A model generated the notes under the pieces. The model ran no database searches and had not been told where the DNA came from. It worked only from the letters and a program-made list of their open reading frames with translations. This document shows, piece after piece, positions 11,373 through 21,114 of a stretch of DNA of 64,000 bases (the stretch's first letter is position 1; the number at the start of each line of letters is the position of its first letter). The stretch spans positions 1-64,000 of the forward strand of contig NZ_LGAP01000015.1 of NCBI RefSeq assembly GCF_001270265.1. Direction: 5' to 3'. Source of the DNA: Ensifer adhaerens. GTDB taxonomy: Bacteria; Pseudomonadota; Alphaproteobacteria; Rhizobiales; Rhizobiaceae. The position numbers were made by a program, and so were the translations under genes.

Positions 11373-11396
11373 GAAGCCGCCGGTTCCGGCGGCTTC
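11373..11396 (+). other. Intercistronic hairpin between coxA and ctaB
   Basis: GAAGCCGCCGG, loop TT, CCGGCGGCTTC: an 11-bp perfect stem 14 nt after the coxA stop, without a following U run. It may protect the 3' end of coxBA mRNA or partly attenuate the downstream assembly genes, which are needed in smaller amounts. Confidence 0.6.
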
Positions 11397-11457
11397 ACCC
11401 CGCCGGAGAGCCGGCAAAAGACGGCCCGTATGGGCAAAAGACGATCAAGGACGAGAC

Positions 11458-12414
11458 ATGACGGTCATCGACAATCACGAAGCAGTTGGCAGGGATGGTG
11501 CACCGCGCCTGTCCGAGGCCTCTGCACGCGATTATTTCGAGCTTCTAAAGCCCCGCGTCATGTCGCTCGTCGTGTTCACGGCGCTTGCCGGCCTCGTGCT
11601 CGCGCCCGGACACATCAATCCCTTCATCGGTTTCATCGCCATCCTGTGCATCGCAGTCGGTGCTGGCGCCTCTGGCGCGCTCAACATGTGGTATGACGCC
11701 GACATCGACGCGGTCATGACCCGCACCGCCAAGCGCCCGATCCCGGCAGGCAAGATCCTGCCCGAGGAAGCGCTGGCTTTCGGTCTGACGCTCTCCGCCT
11801 TTTCCGTGATCATCCTCGGGCTCGCCGTCAATTGGCTCGCAGCCGGGTTGCTCGCCTTCACCATCTTCTTCTACGCCGTCATCTATACGATGTGGCTCAA
11901 GCGCTCGACGCCGCAGAACATCGTCATCGGCGGTGCTGCCGGCGCCTTCCCGCCCATGATCGGCTGGGCCTGCGTGACCGGCAGCGTATCGGTGGAAAGC
12001 ATCGTCCTCTTCCTCATCACCTTCCTGTGGACACCGGCGCATTTCTGGGCGCTCGCACTGTTCAAGATGGGCGACTACGGCTCCGTCGGCGTACCGATGC
12101 TGCCCAATGTCTGCGGCCAGGCGACCACCAAGAAGCAGATCGTCATCTATGCGGTTCTGACGGCCCTGATCGGCATCTGTCCCACCGTGCTCGGCTTTGC
12201 GAGCATCGGTTACGGGGCGGTTGCAGCAGCGCTTGGTCTCGGCTTTATCTGGTATTCGATCGGCGTGCTGCGCATGCCTGAGACGGATGAGCGCATGCTG
12301 CCCGCCAAGAAGCTTTTCGCCTTCTCGATCATGTATCTGTTCGTGATCTTTTCCGCTCTGATGGCGGATCACCTGATCGTCAATATCTGGCTGAATGCCG
12401 GGAGTGTTGCCTGA
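11458..12414 (+). CDS. ctaB: Protohaem IX farnesyltransferase (haem O synthase)
   Basis: 318 aa from the ATG at 11458 ([11 protein letters not shown]). The open frame reaches back to 10780, but that part is a shadow of coxA. It is a UbiA-family integral membrane prenyltransferase that adds farnesyl to haem B to make haem O, precursor of the haem A used by CoxA. The aspartate-rich motif [19 protein letters not shown] and a second loop ([15 protein letters not shown]) are present, along with eight or nine hydrophobic segments. Its stop overlaps the coxF start (TGATG), indicating translational coupling. Confidence 0.95.
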   Translation: MTVIDNHEAVGRDGAPRLSEASARDYFELLKPRVMSLVVFTALAGLVLAPGHINPFIGFIAILCIAVGAGASGALNMWYDADIDAVMTRTAKRPIPAGKILPEEALAFGLTLSAFSVIILGLAVNWLAAGLLAFTIFFYAVIYTMWLKRSTPQNIVIGGAAGAFPPMIGWACVTGSVSVESIVLFLITFLWTPAHFWALALFKMGDYGSVGVPMLPNVCGQATTKKQIVIYAVLTALIGICPTVLGFASIGYGAVAAALGLGFIWYSIGVLRMPETDERMLPAKKLFAFSIMYLFVIFSALMADHLIVNIWLNAGSVA

Positions 12415-12554
12415 TGGAAACCGTCAAGCTGAACGAAGCCCAGAAGAAGTCCCGCCGCGGCCGCAACATTGCGCTCGGCGTCGTGCTGGCTGGCCTGGTC
12501 GTCCTCTTCTATGTCGTCACGCTGATCAAGTTCGGCAACGGCATGGTCAACTGA
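12414..12554 (+). CDS. coxF: CoxF-like small membrane protein of the oxidase operon
   Basis: A 46-aa protein starting [16 protein letters not shown], with a basic cytoplasmic N terminus and one membrane helix (about residues 18-39), ending GNGMVN. The start ATG overlaps the ctaB stop (TGATG), and ctaG begins 12 nt after its stop. Many rhizobial cox clusters carry such a small ORF, called CoxF, between ctaB and ctaG; it is presumed to help assembly. Position, coupling and topology support it as real. The exact role is unknown. Confidence 0.8.
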   Translation: METVKLNEAQKKSRRGRNIALGVVLAGLVVLFYVVTLIKFGNGMVN

Positions 12555-12566
12555 GGGAAGCGCGAT

Positions 12567-13166
12567 ATGACGACCTCCCAGAACCCCGAGCAGAAGCCGC
12601 GTTCCAACGGCGTCATCGTCGGTACCTGCCTCGCCTTCGTTGTCGGCATGACCGGCATGGCCTACGCGGCAGTACCGCTCTACGACATGTTCTGCCGCGT
12701 CACCGGCTATAACGGCACGACAAAGCGCGTCGAGCAGGCATCGGACGTCATTCTTGACGAGAAGGTCAAGGTCACCTTCGACGCCAATACCTCGGGCGGC
12801 CTGCCTTGGGAGTTCAAGCCGGTTCAGCGCGACATTGACGTCAGGATCGGCGAGACCGTGCAGGTGATGTACCGCGCCAAGAACCTTTCGTCGAAGCCGA
12901 CGACGGGCCAAGCGACGTTCAACGTCACGCCGATGCAGGCCGGCGCCTACTTCAACAAGGTTCAATGCTTCTGCTTTACCGAGACGACCCTGCAGCCGGG
13001 AGAGGAGATGGAGATGCCGGTGGTATTCTTCGTCGATCCGGACATGGTCAATGCGGTCGAGACCAAGGACATCAAGACACTGACACTTTCCTACACCTTC
13101 TACCCGCGCGAGCCGTCGAAGCCGGTCGCACAGGTGAAGACGGGCGAAACTGAGAACAAACTTTGA
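12567..13166 (+). CDS. ctaG: Cytochrome c oxidase copper-assembly protein CtaG/Cox11
   Basis: 199 aa, ATG at 12567 preceded by GAGGGAAG. A short cytoplasmic N terminus is followed by one membrane helix (about 13-33) and a periplasmic immunoglobulin-like domain. The copper-binding CFCF motif is present (KVQCFCFTE), as is a third cysteine just after the helix ([11 protein letters not shown]). Cox11 delivers copper to the CuB site of CoxA. A small hairpin (TTTCGGC-TAT-GCCGAAA, 13178-13194) lies between this gene and coxC. Confidence 0.95.
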   Translation: MTTSQNPEQKPRSNGVIVGTCLAFVVGMTGMAYAAVPLYDMFCRVTGYNGTTKRVEQASDVILDEKVKVTFDANTSGGLPWEFKPVQRDIDVRIGETVQVMYRAKNLSSKPTTGQATFNVTPMQAGAYFNKVQCFCFTETTLQPGEEMEMPVVFFVDPDMVNAVETKDIKTLTLSYTFYPREPSKPVAQVKTGETENKL

Positions 13167-13230
13167 CTGGAGGCCCGTTTCGGCTATGCCGAAAGGGCGA
13201 CAAGAGAAAGACCTATCGGGGATTACTGAC

Positions 13231-14109
13231 ATGGCCGATGCGCATCAGAAGAATCACGACTACCACATCATCGACCCGAGCCCCTGGCCGTTGCTTGCCT
13301 CGATCGGCGCATTCGTCATGGCGTTCGGCGGTGTCGGCTACATGCGCTATCTCTCGGGCGGCTCCTTCAAGCTGTTCGGCGCAGAGCTCGCCAATCCGTG
13401 GGTCTTCTTCATCGGTCTCGTCGTCGTTCTCTACACCATGTACGGCTGGTGGTCGGACACGGTGAAGGAAGCGCACGAGGGTCACCACACCCGCGTCGTC
13501 TCGCTGCACCTGCGCTACGGCATGATCATGTTCATCGCTTCGGAAGTGATGTTCTTCGTCGCCTGGTTCTGGGCCTATTTCGATGCCAGCCTCTTCCCCG
13601 GTGAAGCCATCCAGGCGAGCCGTACGGCCTTTACCGGTGGCGTCTGGCCGCCGAAGGGCATCGAGGTTCTCGATCCCTGGCACCTGCCGCTCTACAACAC
13701 CGTTATCCTGCTGCTTTCCGGCACGACGGTCACCTGGGCGCACCACGCTCTGCTGCACAACGACCGCAAGGGCCTCGTCTACGGCCTGACGCTGACCGTC
13801 CTGCTTGGCGTGCTGTTCTCCTACGTTCAGGGCTTCGAATACGCCCACGCTCCGTTCGCCTTCAAGGACTCGATCTACGGCGCGACCTTCTTCATGGCGA
13901 CCGGCTTCCACGGCTTCCACGTCCTGGTCGGCACGATCTTCCTGCTGGTCTGCCTGCTGCGCGCGCTGCGCGGAGACTTCACACCGAAGCAGCACTTCGG
14001 CTTCGAAGCGGCCGCCTGGTACTGGCACTTCGTTGACGTCGTCTGGCTGTTCCTCTTCTTCTCCATCTACATCTGGGGTGGTTGGGGCGCGCCTGTCGCT
14101 CACATGTAA
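13231..14109 (+). CDS. coxC: Cytochrome c oxidase (aa3) subunit III
   Basis: 292 aa from the ATG at 13231 ([20 protein letters not shown]); the frame extends upstream to 13186 without family similarity. Seven membrane helices; conserved features include [15 protein letters not shown], the [13 protein letters not shown] segment and the C-terminal [14 protein letters not shown]. Subunit III stabilises the proton-pumping core and lengthens its catalytic life. It is the last gene of the oxidase operon, closed by a strong terminator at 14139. Confidence 0.97.
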   Translation: MADAHQKNHDYHIIDPSPWPLLASIGAFVMAFGGVGYMRYLSGGSFKLFGAELANPWVFFIGLVVVLYTMYGWWSDTVKEAHEGHHTRVVSLHLRYGMIMFIASEVMFFVAWFWAYFDASLFPGEAIQASRTAFTGGVWPPKGIEVLDPWHLPLYNTVILLLSGTTVTWAHHALLHNDRKGLVYGLTLTVLLGVLFSYVQGFEYAHAPFAFKDSIYGATFFMATGFHGFHVLVGTIFLLVCLLRALRGDFTPKQHFGFEAAAWYWHFVDVVWLFLFFSIYIWGGWGAPVAHM

Positions 14110-14138
14110 GAGGATTTGAGCTCGAGCTCTTCTCGATC

Positions 14139-14172
14139 AGGCGGCTGCGACCATGCAGCCGCCTTATTTTTT
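14139..14172 (+). terminator. Terminator of the cox operon
   Basis: AGGCGGCTGC, loop GACCAT, GCAGCCGCCT (10-bp perfect stem), followed by TATTTTTTG, 30 nt after the coxC stop. Confidence 0.92.
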
Positions 14173-14208
14173 GTTTGTCTTGTGGTGGCATCGATGGGGC
14201 AAGCCGAC

Positions 14209-14703
14209 ATGAAAATACGCGTGGCTATGGTGACGGCAGCATGGCTTCTGGCGGGATGCTTTTCAGCCTTTGCCGGCGATCTGGCCGACCGCGTCGTGGT
14301 GCACAAGGAAAAGCGGATCCTGCAGCTCTATCGCGGCGGTGAGATGTTGCGCCAATATGCGATCGCTCTTGGTGGCAATCCCATCGGCCACAAGCAGCGC
14401 GCAGGCGACCGGCGAACGCCGGAAGGTCTCTATGTCCTGGACTGGCGCAATGACAAGAGCGGTTATCATCTGTCGATGCACGTCTCCTATCCCCGGCCCG
14501 AGGATATCACGGCAGCGGCAGCCAAGGGTGTCGATCCCGGCGGCATGATCATGATCCACGGCCAGCCCAATTATTTCGGCTGGCTGGCGTTTATGACGCA
14601 GATGTTCGATTGGACGGATGGCTGCATTGCGGTTACGAATGCCGAAATGGACGAAATCTGGGACATGGTTCCCAACAACACCCCGATCGAGATCAATCCG
14701 TGA
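14209..14703 (+). CDS. L,D-transpeptidase (YkuD-fold) family protein
   Basis: 164 aa from the ATG at 14209 (MKIRVAMVTAAWLLAGC); the frame continues upstream through the cox terminator, so longer starts are unlikely. The signal region holds LLAGC, a possible lipobox, but could also be cleaved after AFA. The catalytic YkuD motif is visible as MIHGQPN and DWTDGCIAV with the active cysteine. Such enzymes make or cut 3-3 peptidoglycan cross-links or anchor proteins in the periplasm. The downstream DUF983 gene overlaps by 4 nt (GTGA). Confidence 0.88.
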   Translation: MKIRVAMVTAAWLLAGCFSAFAGDLADRVVVHKEKRILQLYRGGEMLRQYAIALGGNPIGHKQRAGDRRTPEGLYVLDWRNDKSGYHLSMHVSYPRPEDITAAAAKGVDPGGMIMIHGQPNYFGWLAFMTQMFDWTDGCIAVTNAEMDEIWDMVPNNTPIEINP

Positions 14704-15083
14704 GTGACGACAAAGCCCTCTATCCGCCGGTCGACCCGGTCATGACAGGCATCAAGGGCCTGTGCCCGCGATGCGGCCAGGGAAAGCTGTTCGACGGGTT
14801 CCTGACGGTAAAGCCCGCCTGCGCCAGCTGCGATCTCGACTATCGCTTCGCCGATTCGGGCGATGGTCCGGTTGTCTTCGTCATCCTGATTGTCGGCTTC
14901 GTCGTCGTCGGCGCGGCACTCTGGATGGAGGTCAATCTCAATCCGCCGCTATGGCTGCATTTCCTGCTCTGGATACCGCTTGCGATCGTGCTCAGCCTTG
15001 GCCTGACGCGCATGCTGAAGGGCATCCTGATCAACCTGCAATATCGCAACAACGCGCGGCCTGGCGAGATCGATCGTGGCTGA
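14700..15083 (+). CDS. DUF983 zinc-ribbon membrane protein
   Basis: 127 aa from the GTG at 14700, which overlaps the previous stop by 4 nt. It starts with a zinc ribbon (CPRCGQGKLF and CASCDLDY, two CxxC pairs), followed by two membrane helices (about 60-80 and 85-105). DUF983 proteins are commonly found beside cox assembly genes in alphaproteobacteria, and here the next gene is SURF1. That suggests a link to oxidase or membrane biogenesis, but no activity is known. The stop overlaps the SURF1 start by 8 nt. Confidence 0.85.
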   Translation: MSDDKALYPPVDPVMTGIKGLCPRCGQGKLFDGFLTVKPACASCDLDYRFADSGDGPVVFVILIVGFVVVGAALWMEVNLNPPLWLHFLLWIPLAIVLSLGLTRMLKGILINLQYRNNARPGEIDRG

Positions 15084-15819
15084 GATTGAGACCAAGAAGA
15101 AGGGCGGCCTTGTCGGGCGCGTCGGCGCATTCCTCCTGCTCGCCATCACCTTCGCCATCCTTATCTCGCTCGGCACCTGGCAGATGCAGCGCCTGCAGTG
15201 GAAGGAAGGTCTGCTTCAGGCGATCGCCGCGCGCCGCTCGGCGCCACCGGTGACGCTCGCCGAGATCGAGAAGATTTCAGCCGAAGGCGGGGACATCGAT
15301 TATCGCACCGTCACCGTTTCCGGCACCTTCGACCACGGCAAGGAGCGACACTTCTTCGCTACCCATAACGGCCGCACCGGCTACTATGTCTTTACGCCCC
15401 TCAATATCGAGGACGGCCGTGCCTTGTTCGTCAACCGGGGGTTCGTTCCTTACGAATTGAAGGACGCGTCGACGCGGCTCGCCGGCGAGCTTCCGGCCTC
15501 CGTGGCGATCCATGGCCTCGCAAGGCCGAAGCTCACCGAAAAGCCGTCGTCGCTGGTCCCGGACAATGACCTTGCGAAGAACATCTTCTACTGGAAGGAC
15601 CTCGACACGATGGCATCGTCGGTCGGGCTTTCCGCCGACAAGGTCCTGCCGCTCTTCGTCGATGCCGATGCGACGCCCAATCCGGGCGGACTTCCGATCG
15701 GCGGCGTGACCCAGTTCGACCTGCCCAACAGTCATCTGCAATACGCGCTGACCTGGTACGGCCTTGCCGCGGCCCTGGTCGTCGTCAGCGGCGTCTTTGT
15801 CATGCGGCGCAAGCCATAG
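15076..15819 (+). CDS. SURF1 family oxidase assembly protein
   Basis: 247 aa from the GTG at 15076. Topology is classic SURF1: an N-terminal membrane helix ending in GTWQMQRLQWK, a large periplasmic domain, and a C-terminal helix (about 222-242). The VNRGFVP segment and the closing FDLPNSHLQYALTWYGLA block are family hallmarks. SURF1 aids insertion of haem A into CoxA. Its place 1 kb after the cox operon, coupled to DUF983, supports this role. No terminator separates it from DUF1304. Confidence 0.92.
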   Translation: MAEIETKKKGGLVGRVGAFLLLAITFAILISLGTWQMQRLQWKEGLLQAIAARRSAPPVTLAEIEKISAEGGDIDYRTVTVSGTFDHGKERHFFATHNGRTGYYVFTPLNIEDGRALFVNRGFVPYELKDASTRLAGELPASVAIHGLARPKLTEKPSSLVPDNDLAKNIFYWKDLDTMASSVGLSADKVLPLFVDADATPNPGGLPIGGVTQFDLPNSHLQYALTWYGLAAALVVVSGVFVMRRKP

Positions 15820-15873
15820 GCGGCCCGCCGACGCCGTGCTATCGCTGACCGACGCAGTTTAGGGGCATGGGCA

Positions 15874-16239
15874 ATGGGCTTGATATCGACGATCCTGATC
15901 GCGCTGACGGCGCTTTTGCATCTCGGCTTTCTCGTGCTGGAGATGTTTCTGTGGACCAGGCCTGAGGGGCGTTCGGTTTTCCGCATGACGGTCGAGCAGG
16001 CGGAGGCGACCCGGGTGCTCGCCGCCAACCAGGGGCTCTATAACGGCTTTCTCGCAGCCGGCCTTTTCTGGTCCCTCCTGCAGCCGGATGCGTCATTTGC
16101 CTTCGAGCTGAAGGTGTTCTTCCTTGTGTGCGTGATCGTTGCCGCTATATATGGCGCGTGGTCCGTCAAGCCGCGCATCCTGTTGATCCAGGGCGGCCCG
16201 GCGATTGCAGCCCTTGTTTTCGTTCTACTGGCATCCTGA
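15874..16239 (+). CDS. DUF1304 family membrane protein
   Basis: 121 aa with four hydrophobic helices and a conserved N-terminal ALLHLGFLVLEMFLW stretch, then ANQGLYNGFLAAGLFW, both typical of the DUF1304 (YqjF-like) family. Function unknown; inner-membrane location expected. It lies 54 nt after SURF1 and ends 3 nt before ispH, so the two are probably co-transcribed. Confidence 0.85.
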   Translation: MGLISTILIALTALLHLGFLVLEMFLWTRPEGRSVFRMTVEQAEATRVLAANQGLYNGFLAAGLFWSLLQPDASFAFELKVFFLVCVIVAAIYGAWSVKPRILLIQGGPAIAALVFVLLAS

Positions 16240-16242
16240 TCC

Positions 16243-17250
16243 ATGGCATCATCCGCGGCAAAATCTCCGATCACCATTCGCCTTTGCGGGCCGCGCGGCT
16301 TCTGCGCCGGCGTCGACCGGGCGATCCAGATCGTCGTCCTGGCGCTGAAGGAATTCGGTGCACCGGTCTATGTCCGCCACGAGATCGTGCACAACCGTTA
16401 TGTGGTCGAAGGACTTGAGGCCAAGGGCGCGATTTTCGTCGAGGAACTCGACGAGATCCCGCCGGAGCATCGCAAACAGCCGGTGGTGTTTTCCGCCCAT
16501 GGCGTGCCGAAATCGGTGCCTGCGGATGCCGATACGCGCAACCTCTTCTACCTCGACGCCACATGCCCCCTGGTCTCGAAGGTCCACAAGCAGGCGATGC
16601 GCCACAACCGGCTCGGCCGCCACGTGGTGCTGATCGGCCATGCCGGCCATCCGGAAGTCATCGGCACGATGGGGCAGCTCCCGGAGGGTGCCGTTTCGCT
16701 GGTCGAGACGATCGAGGATGCGGATGTCTACATGCCGCCCGATCCGGACAATCTCGGTTTCGTCACACAGACGACGCTTTCCGTCGACGACACTGCCGGC
16801 GTCATCAAGCGGCTGCACGAGCGCTTCCCCAACCTGACGGCGCCGGCAGCCGACTCGATCTGCTATGCCACCACCAACCGCCAGGAAGCAGTCAAGCAGG
16901 CGGCACCCGGCTGCGATCTGTTCCTGGTCGTCGGTGCGCCGAATTCGTCGAATTCCAAGCGCCTTGTCGAAGTGGCGCTGAAGGCCGGCGCGAAAAAATC
17001 CGTTCTCGTTCAGCGGGCAGCCGAAATCGACTGGGATTCGATCGGCGATATCTCGACCGTCGGCCTGTCTGCAGGCGCATCGGCGCCTGAGGTGATTGTC
17101 AACGAGATCATCGAGGCGTTCCGCGAGCGTTACGACGCAGTCGTTGAACTTGCCGACACCGTCGAGGAAAACGAGAACTTCCTCGTCAATCGCGAGATCC
17201 GGCACGTGCCGCTGACCGCCGCCGACATGGCCTTCGTCAACGGCGAATAA
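16243..17250 (+). CDS. ispH: 4-hydroxy-3-methylbut-2-enyl diphosphate reductase
   Basis: 335 aa, ATG at 16243. The last enzyme of the MEP isoprenoid pathway: a cytoplasmic [4Fe-4S] protein making IPP and DMAPP from HMBPP. The three cluster cysteines are visible in [25 protein letters not shown] and [12 protein letters not shown]. Substrate-binding histidines ([29 protein letters not shown]) and the [11 protein letters not shown] loop are intact. It precedes thrB by 26 nt. Confidence 0.97.
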   Translation: MASSAAKSPITIRLCGPRGFCAGVDRAIQIVVLALKEFGAPVYVRHEIVHNRYVVEGLEAKGAIFVEELDEIPPEHRKQPVVFSAHGVPKSVPADADTRNLFYLDATCPLVSKVHKQAMRHNRLGRHVVLIGHAGHPEVIGTMGQLPEGAVSLVETIEDADVYMPPDPDNLGFVTQTTLSVDDTAGVIKRLHERFPNLTAPAADSICYATTNRQEAVKQAAPGCDLFLVVGAPNSSNSKRLVEVALKAGAKKSVLVQRAAEIDWDSIGDISTVGLSAGASAPEVIVNEIIEAFRERYDAVVELADTVEENENFLVNREIRHVPLTAADMAFVNGE

Positions 17251-17276
17251 CCCGCATATCTTGAAAGTGAAGAACC

Positions 17277-18257
17277 GTGGCAGTTTACACCGATATCACG
17301 GAAGACGACCTGGGCGCTTTCCTCGAGGCCTATGACGTCGGCCAGCTGACCTCCTACAAGGGCATCGCCGAGGGCGTCGAAAACTCCAACTTCCTGCTGC
17401 ACACGACGAAGGGCGCCTACATCCTGACGCTCTACGAGAAGCGCGTGAACGCAGGCGACCTGCCGTTCTTCCTGGGGCTGATGCATCACCTGGCCGATGG
17501 CGGGCTTTCCTGCCCGCTGCCCTTGCCGCGCGCCGATGGCGAGCTCCTGGGCGAATTGTCGGGCCGTCCGGCCGCCGTGATCTCTTTCCTCGAAGGCATG
17601 TGGCTTCGCAAGCCGGAGGCCAAGCATTGCCGCGAGGTCGGCAGGGCGCTGGCAGAGATGCATGTCGCAGGTCAGGGCTTTGGCCTGAAGCGCGCCAATG
17701 CGCTTTCCGTCGGTGGCTGGCGGCCGCTGTGGGTCAATTCCGAGGCGCGCGCCGACGAGGTGCAGACCGGTCTCAAGGACGAGATTTCCGCCGAACTCGA
17801 GCATCTCGAACGCAACTGGCCGAAGTCGTTGCCGGATGGCGTCATCCATGCCGATCTGTTCCCCGACAATGTCTTCTTCCTCGGCGACCAGCTGTCCGGC
17901 CTGATCGACTTCTACTTCGCCTGCAACGATTATCTCGCCTACGATGTGGCCGTCTGCCTCAACTCGTGGTGCTTCGAGAAGAACGGTTCCTACAACATCA
18001 CCAAGGGCATGGCGCTGCTTTCGGGCTATGAGAGCGTGCGCAAGCTGACGGCGGACGAGGTCGAAGCCCTGCCGCTGCTCTGCCGCGGTTCGGCGCTGCG
18101 CTTCTTCCTGACGCGTCTCTATGATTGGCTGATGACGCCGGCCGGCGCCCTGGTCGTCAAGAAGGACCCGCTTGAGTATCTGACGAAGATCCGCTTCCAC
18201 CGGGCGATCGTTTCCAGCGCCGAGTATGGCCTCCGGCTGGAAGAGGCTTCGGCATGA
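17277..18257 (+). CDS. thrB: Homoserine kinase (APH-fold, ThrB type II)
   Basis: 326 aa from the GTG at 17277 ([20 protein letters not shown]). It phosphorylates homoserine for threonine synthesis; the product feeds thrC, found at 26246-27646 in this window. Motifs are those of aminoglycoside-phosphotransferase-like kinases: [11 protein letters not shown] near the N terminus, the catalytic [13 protein letters not shown] loop and [10 protein letters not shown] for metal binding. It overlaps rnhA by 4 nt (ATGA). The order ispH-thrB-rnhA is a common rhizobial arrangement. Confidence 0.95.
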   Translation: MAVYTDITEDDLGAFLEAYDVGQLTSYKGIAEGVENSNFLLHTTKGAYILTLYEKRVNAGDLPFFLGLMHHLADGGLSCPLPLPRADGELLGELSGRPAAVISFLEGMWLRKPEAKHCREVGRALAEMHVAGQGFGLKRANALSVGGWRPLWVNSEARADEVQTGLKDEISAELEHLERNWPKSLPDGVIHADLFPDNVFFLGDQLSGLIDFYFACNDYLAYDVAVCLNSWCFEKNGSYNITKGMALLSGYESVRKLTADEVEALPLLCRGSALRFFLTRLYDWLMTPAGALVVKKDPLEYLTKIRFHRAIVSSAEYGLRLEEASA

Positions 18258-18730
18258 AGCACGTGGACATCTTCACCGACGGCGCCTGCTCGGGCAATCC
18301 CGGGCCGGGCGGCTGGGGCGCGGTGCTGCGCTATGGCGAGGTGGAAAAGGACCTCTGCGGCGGCGAGGCGGAAACGACCAACAACCGCATGGAGCTTCTG
18401 GCTGCGATCTCGGCGCTCGACGCGCTGAAGAGCGCCTGCGAGGTCGACCTGCACACCGACAGCAAATACGTGATGGACGGCATCTCCAAGTGGATCCACG
18501 GCTGGAAGAAGAACGGCTGGAAGACCGCGGACAAGAAGCCGGTGAAGAACGGCGAACTCTGGCAGGCGCTGGACGAGGCCAACCGACGCCATAAGGTCAC
18601 CTGGCATTGGGTCAAGGGCCATGCCGGCCATCCGGAAAATGAACGCGCCGACGAACTCGCCCGCAAGGGCATGGAGCCCTACAAGAAAGGGCGCCGTCCA
18701 GATCCTCTCTCAATAAAAAACGGGCCGTAG
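18254..18730 (+). CDS. rnhA: Ribonuclease HI
   Basis: 158 aa; the ATG overlaps the thrB stop. It degrades RNA in RNA-DNA hybrids, including R-loops and primers. The catalytic acidic residues are visible in [17 protein letters not shown] (D), TNNRMELLA (E), LHTDSKYV (D) and ENERADELA (D), with the basic handle [15 protein letters not shown]. The length matches E. coli RNase HI. The TAG stop lies in the loop of the terminator hairpin that ends the operon. Confidence 0.97.
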   Translation: MKHVDIFTDGACSGNPGPGGWGAVLRYGEVEKDLCGGEAETTNNRMELLAAISALDALKSACEVDLHTDSKYVMDGISKWIHGWKKNGWKTADKKPVKNGELWQALDEANRRHKVTWHWVKGHAGHPENERADELARKGMEPYKKGRRPDPLSIKNGP

Positions 18731-18746
18731 GGGCCCGTTTCTTTTT
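18719..18746. terminator. Terminator of rnhA, overlapping its stop codon
   Basis: AACGGGCC, loop GTAGG, GGCCCGTT, followed by TCTTTTTTG and preceded by AATAAAAAA, so it could act in both directions. The rnhA TAG (18728-18730) is in the loop. The convergent peroxiredoxin gene ends at 18763 and can use the same hairpin. Confidence 0.9.
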
Positions 18747-18762
18747 TGATCGATGTCTGCGC

Positions 18763-19248
18763 TCAGAGCTGTTCCAGCATCGCGGCTGCACCCGATACCG
18801 TCGCCTGGCCCGGGCTTTCCTCGAGGTTGAGCGTCTTCACCACGCCGTCTTCGACGAGCATGGAATAACGCTTGGAGCGGATGCCGAGCGTGCCGGCGGA
18901 AAGATCGATATCCATGCCAAGCGCCTTGGTGAAGGCGGCATTCCAGTCCGAGAGGAAATGGATCTTGCCCATGCCGCCCGACGACGTCGCCCACGCGCCC
19001 ATGACATGCAGGTCGTTGACGGCAACCACGGCAATATCATCGATACCGCGCGACAGGATCGCGTCACGGTTTTCGAGATAGCCGGGAAGATGGTTGAGCG
19101 AGCAGGTTGGCGTGAACGCGCCCGGCACGGCGAAGAGCACGACGCGCTTGCCCTTGAAAAGCTGTTCGGTCGTCACTTCCACCGGACCATCGGCGGTCTT
19201 TTCCTTGAAGGTTGCAGCAGGCAGCTTGTCTCCGACGGCAATGGTCAC
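18763..19248 (-). CDS. Peroxiredoxin, Prx5/PrxII type, single cysteine
   Basis: 161 aa from the GTG at 19248, which has a perfect AAGGAG 8 nt upstream; the frame extends to 19287 without support. The Prx5 active site is present as VPGAFTPTCS, peroxidatic Cys at residue 49. It is the only cysteine in the protein, so the resolving thiol must come from a partner such as glutathione or glutaredoxin. It reduces peroxides in the cytoplasm. Monocistronic, convergent with rnhA. Confidence 0.93.
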   Translation of the reverse strand: MTIAVGDKLPAATFKEKTADGPVEVTTEQLFKGKRVVLFAVPGAFTPTCSLNHLPGYLENRDAILSRGIDDIAVVAVNDLHVMGAWATSSGGMGKIHFLSDWNAAFTKALGMDIDLSAGTLGIRSKRYSMLVEDGVVKTLNLEESPGQATVSGAAAMLEQL

Positions 19249-19389
19249 GGCATTCTCCTTGCGTTGCGCGCGTGGCCAGACCGGCATTCCGGCAGGCGTT
19301 GTCGCGGCTTGAGTTGTCTTGCTTCCGGGCGTCTCCTGCGGGCGTCTTTGGACGCTATCGCCTGAAACCGGCAGGACTATAGAGGCGCA

Positions 19390-20238
19390 TCAATCAAAGG
19401 CAAGGGTCGTTTCCATGCTGCGTCCGTCCGCACGCACGGTGACGATGACCGGCTTTCCCTTCAGGCTCTTGTCCTTGCCGGAGAGCCGAACGGGGATCTC
19501 CGCCTGGAGCTCGGCGCCGTCCATCTTGGTAATCACCGGCTTGCCGAAGGAGACGCCGGAGGCGCCGGCAAGAAACAGTTCGCGGTGATCCTTGCCGGTA
19601 TCCGGCGGCAGCCGCACCGAGAGGTGCACGGCTGCCTTCTGCTCGTCATAGGTGGCTGTCGTCACCTTGAAATCTTCGGAGGGAGGTTCCGGCAGGGCAG
19701 CGACTGCGTCATCGATGCGGGCGGCATCGAGCGGGTTGTCGAAGTCGTCGTGCTTGAGCGTCAGGTCCAATTCGCCCTGCACCGGAATGCAGATGTCCTC
19801 GCATATCCCGAGAAACACCGAGGCGCGGATTTTCACGTCTCCCTCACCGAGCAGGCGCTTTAGGGTGAGCGGGAAGGCAACCGACTTGTCGTAGCCGACA
19901 TAGCGCACGACACCGTCGTCGAAGGTCTTGGGAACGGGAAAGCCGATCTTCTCAAGAACGACGCCCGCGGCTGGATCGAGCGTGATCTGCGGGGGAATGC
20001 CGCTGGCGCCGGGCTCGCGCCAATAGGTCTTCCAGCCGGGGTTTAGCTTGACCTCGAGCGTTGCGCGGATCGTGCCGTCCTGCTGCGGCGGAGCAGCGAC
20101 AAGTCGGATCATGCCGCCGGCCGACGTCATCCATTCGCTGGTCGCGGCTTGAGCGCCGGCGGGCAGAAAAAATGCGACGAGAAGGCTTGCCGTGCCGATG
20201 CGCTGGACCATCTTCTTATATGTGGGGCGTTTGATCAT
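19390..20238 (-). CDS. DsbD N-terminal-domain-like periplasmic protein
   Basis: 282 aa with a signal peptide ending near AGAQA (residue 31). The sequence follows the alpha domain of DsbD/ScsB: a beta-rich body with GWKTYWREPGASGIPP and the redox pair CEDICIP (about residues 144-149). It lacks the membrane and thioredoxin parts of full DsbD, so it is a free periplasmic module that probably passes electrons to or from an unlinked transporter. It is divergent from yqgE, 169 nt apart. Confidence 0.8.
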   Translation of the reverse strand: MIKRPTYKKMVQRIGTASLLVAFFLPAGAQAATSEWMTSAGGMIRLVAAPPQQDGTIRATLEVKLNPGWKTYWREPGASGIPPQITLDPAAGVVLEKIGFPVPKTFDDGVVRYVGYDKSVAFPLTLKRLLGEGDVKIRASVFLGICEDICIPVQGELDLTLKHDDFDNPLDAARIDDAVAALPEPPSEDFKVTTATYDEQKAAVHLSVRLPPDTGKDHRELFLAGASGVSFGKPVITKMDGAELQAEIPVRLSGKDKSLKGKPVIVTVRADGRSMETTLAFD

Positions 20239-20407
20239 GGCTAAAGCAATATCGCTTTTGCCGGCAGCGCTCCAGCCGCCCCTTTGGGCGCGGAGATCAT
20301 AAATGTTTGATCAGGCAGGGCACGGCAAACGCGGTACGTGCATTATTTGGCGGTCGCGACGTTGAAGCGCTTTTCATTTCGCGGCGAATTGGTAGGCTGT
20401 CTGCATT

Positions 20408-21013
20408 ATGGCAATACCCATGGCACAGAAGAAACGGGAACGCGGTTTCCTTGACGGTCAGTTCTTGATCGCCATGCCTGGGATGTTTGACACGAATTTT
20501 GCTCGCACCGTCATCTTCATCTGCGCCCATTCGGATGACGGCGCCATGGGGTTCATCCTCAATCGGCCGCAGCAACTCACCTTCGCCGATGTTCTGATGC
20601 ACCTTGAGATTCTCGACGAGGACGAGGCGATCCGTCTGCCGGCGATGACGCGCGACTTCCAGATTCAGACTGGCGGGCCGGTCGAGACCGGGCGTGGTTT
20701 CGTGCTGCATTCGGACGACTATTTGAGCGATTCCAGCATTCCGGTCAGCGATGACATTTGCCTGACCGCCACGCTCGACATCGTCCGCGCGATCTCGCGC
20801 GGGGAGGGGCCGCATCGGGCAACGATGATGCTGGGTTATGCGGGCTGGGGTCCCGGCCAGCTCGAGGCGGAAATCACGCAGAATGGCTGGCTGACCTGCC
20901 CGGCGCACGAGGAACTGATCTTCGACAAGGCCCTCGGCGACAAATACGACCGCGCCCTCGCTTTGATGGGCGTCAGCCCGGCGATGCTGTCGATCGATGC
21001 CGGCCACGCCTGA
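20408..21013 (+). CDS. YqgE/AlgH family protein (UPF0301)
   Basis: 201 aa from the ATG at 20408; a second ATG at 20420 is possible and neither has a strong ribosome site. Family hallmarks are [22 protein letters not shown], the [10 protein letters not shown] segment, [14 protein letters not shown] and the [14 protein letters not shown] block. A cytoplasmic protein of unresolved function, found across proteobacteria. A palindromic repeat separates it from the next, convergent gene. Confidence 0.9.
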   Translation: MAIPMAQKKRERGFLDGQFLIAMPGMFDTNFARTVIFICAHSDDGAMGFILNRPQQLTFADVLMHLEILDEDEAIRLPAMTRDFQIQTGGPVETGRGFVLHSDDYLSDSSIPVSDDICLTATLDIVRAISRGEGPHRATMMLGYAGWGPGQLEAEITQNGWLTCPAHEELIFDKALGDKYDRALALMGVSPAMLSIDAGHA

Positions 21014-21114
21014 TACCGGGCGCCGCATTTCCGGACAATTCGCATCATCCACGTTGAGACACAGAGGTAGCGGCAACGTTCGCCACGTCGACGTGGCTCG
21101 TCCCGGTTGGGCTT

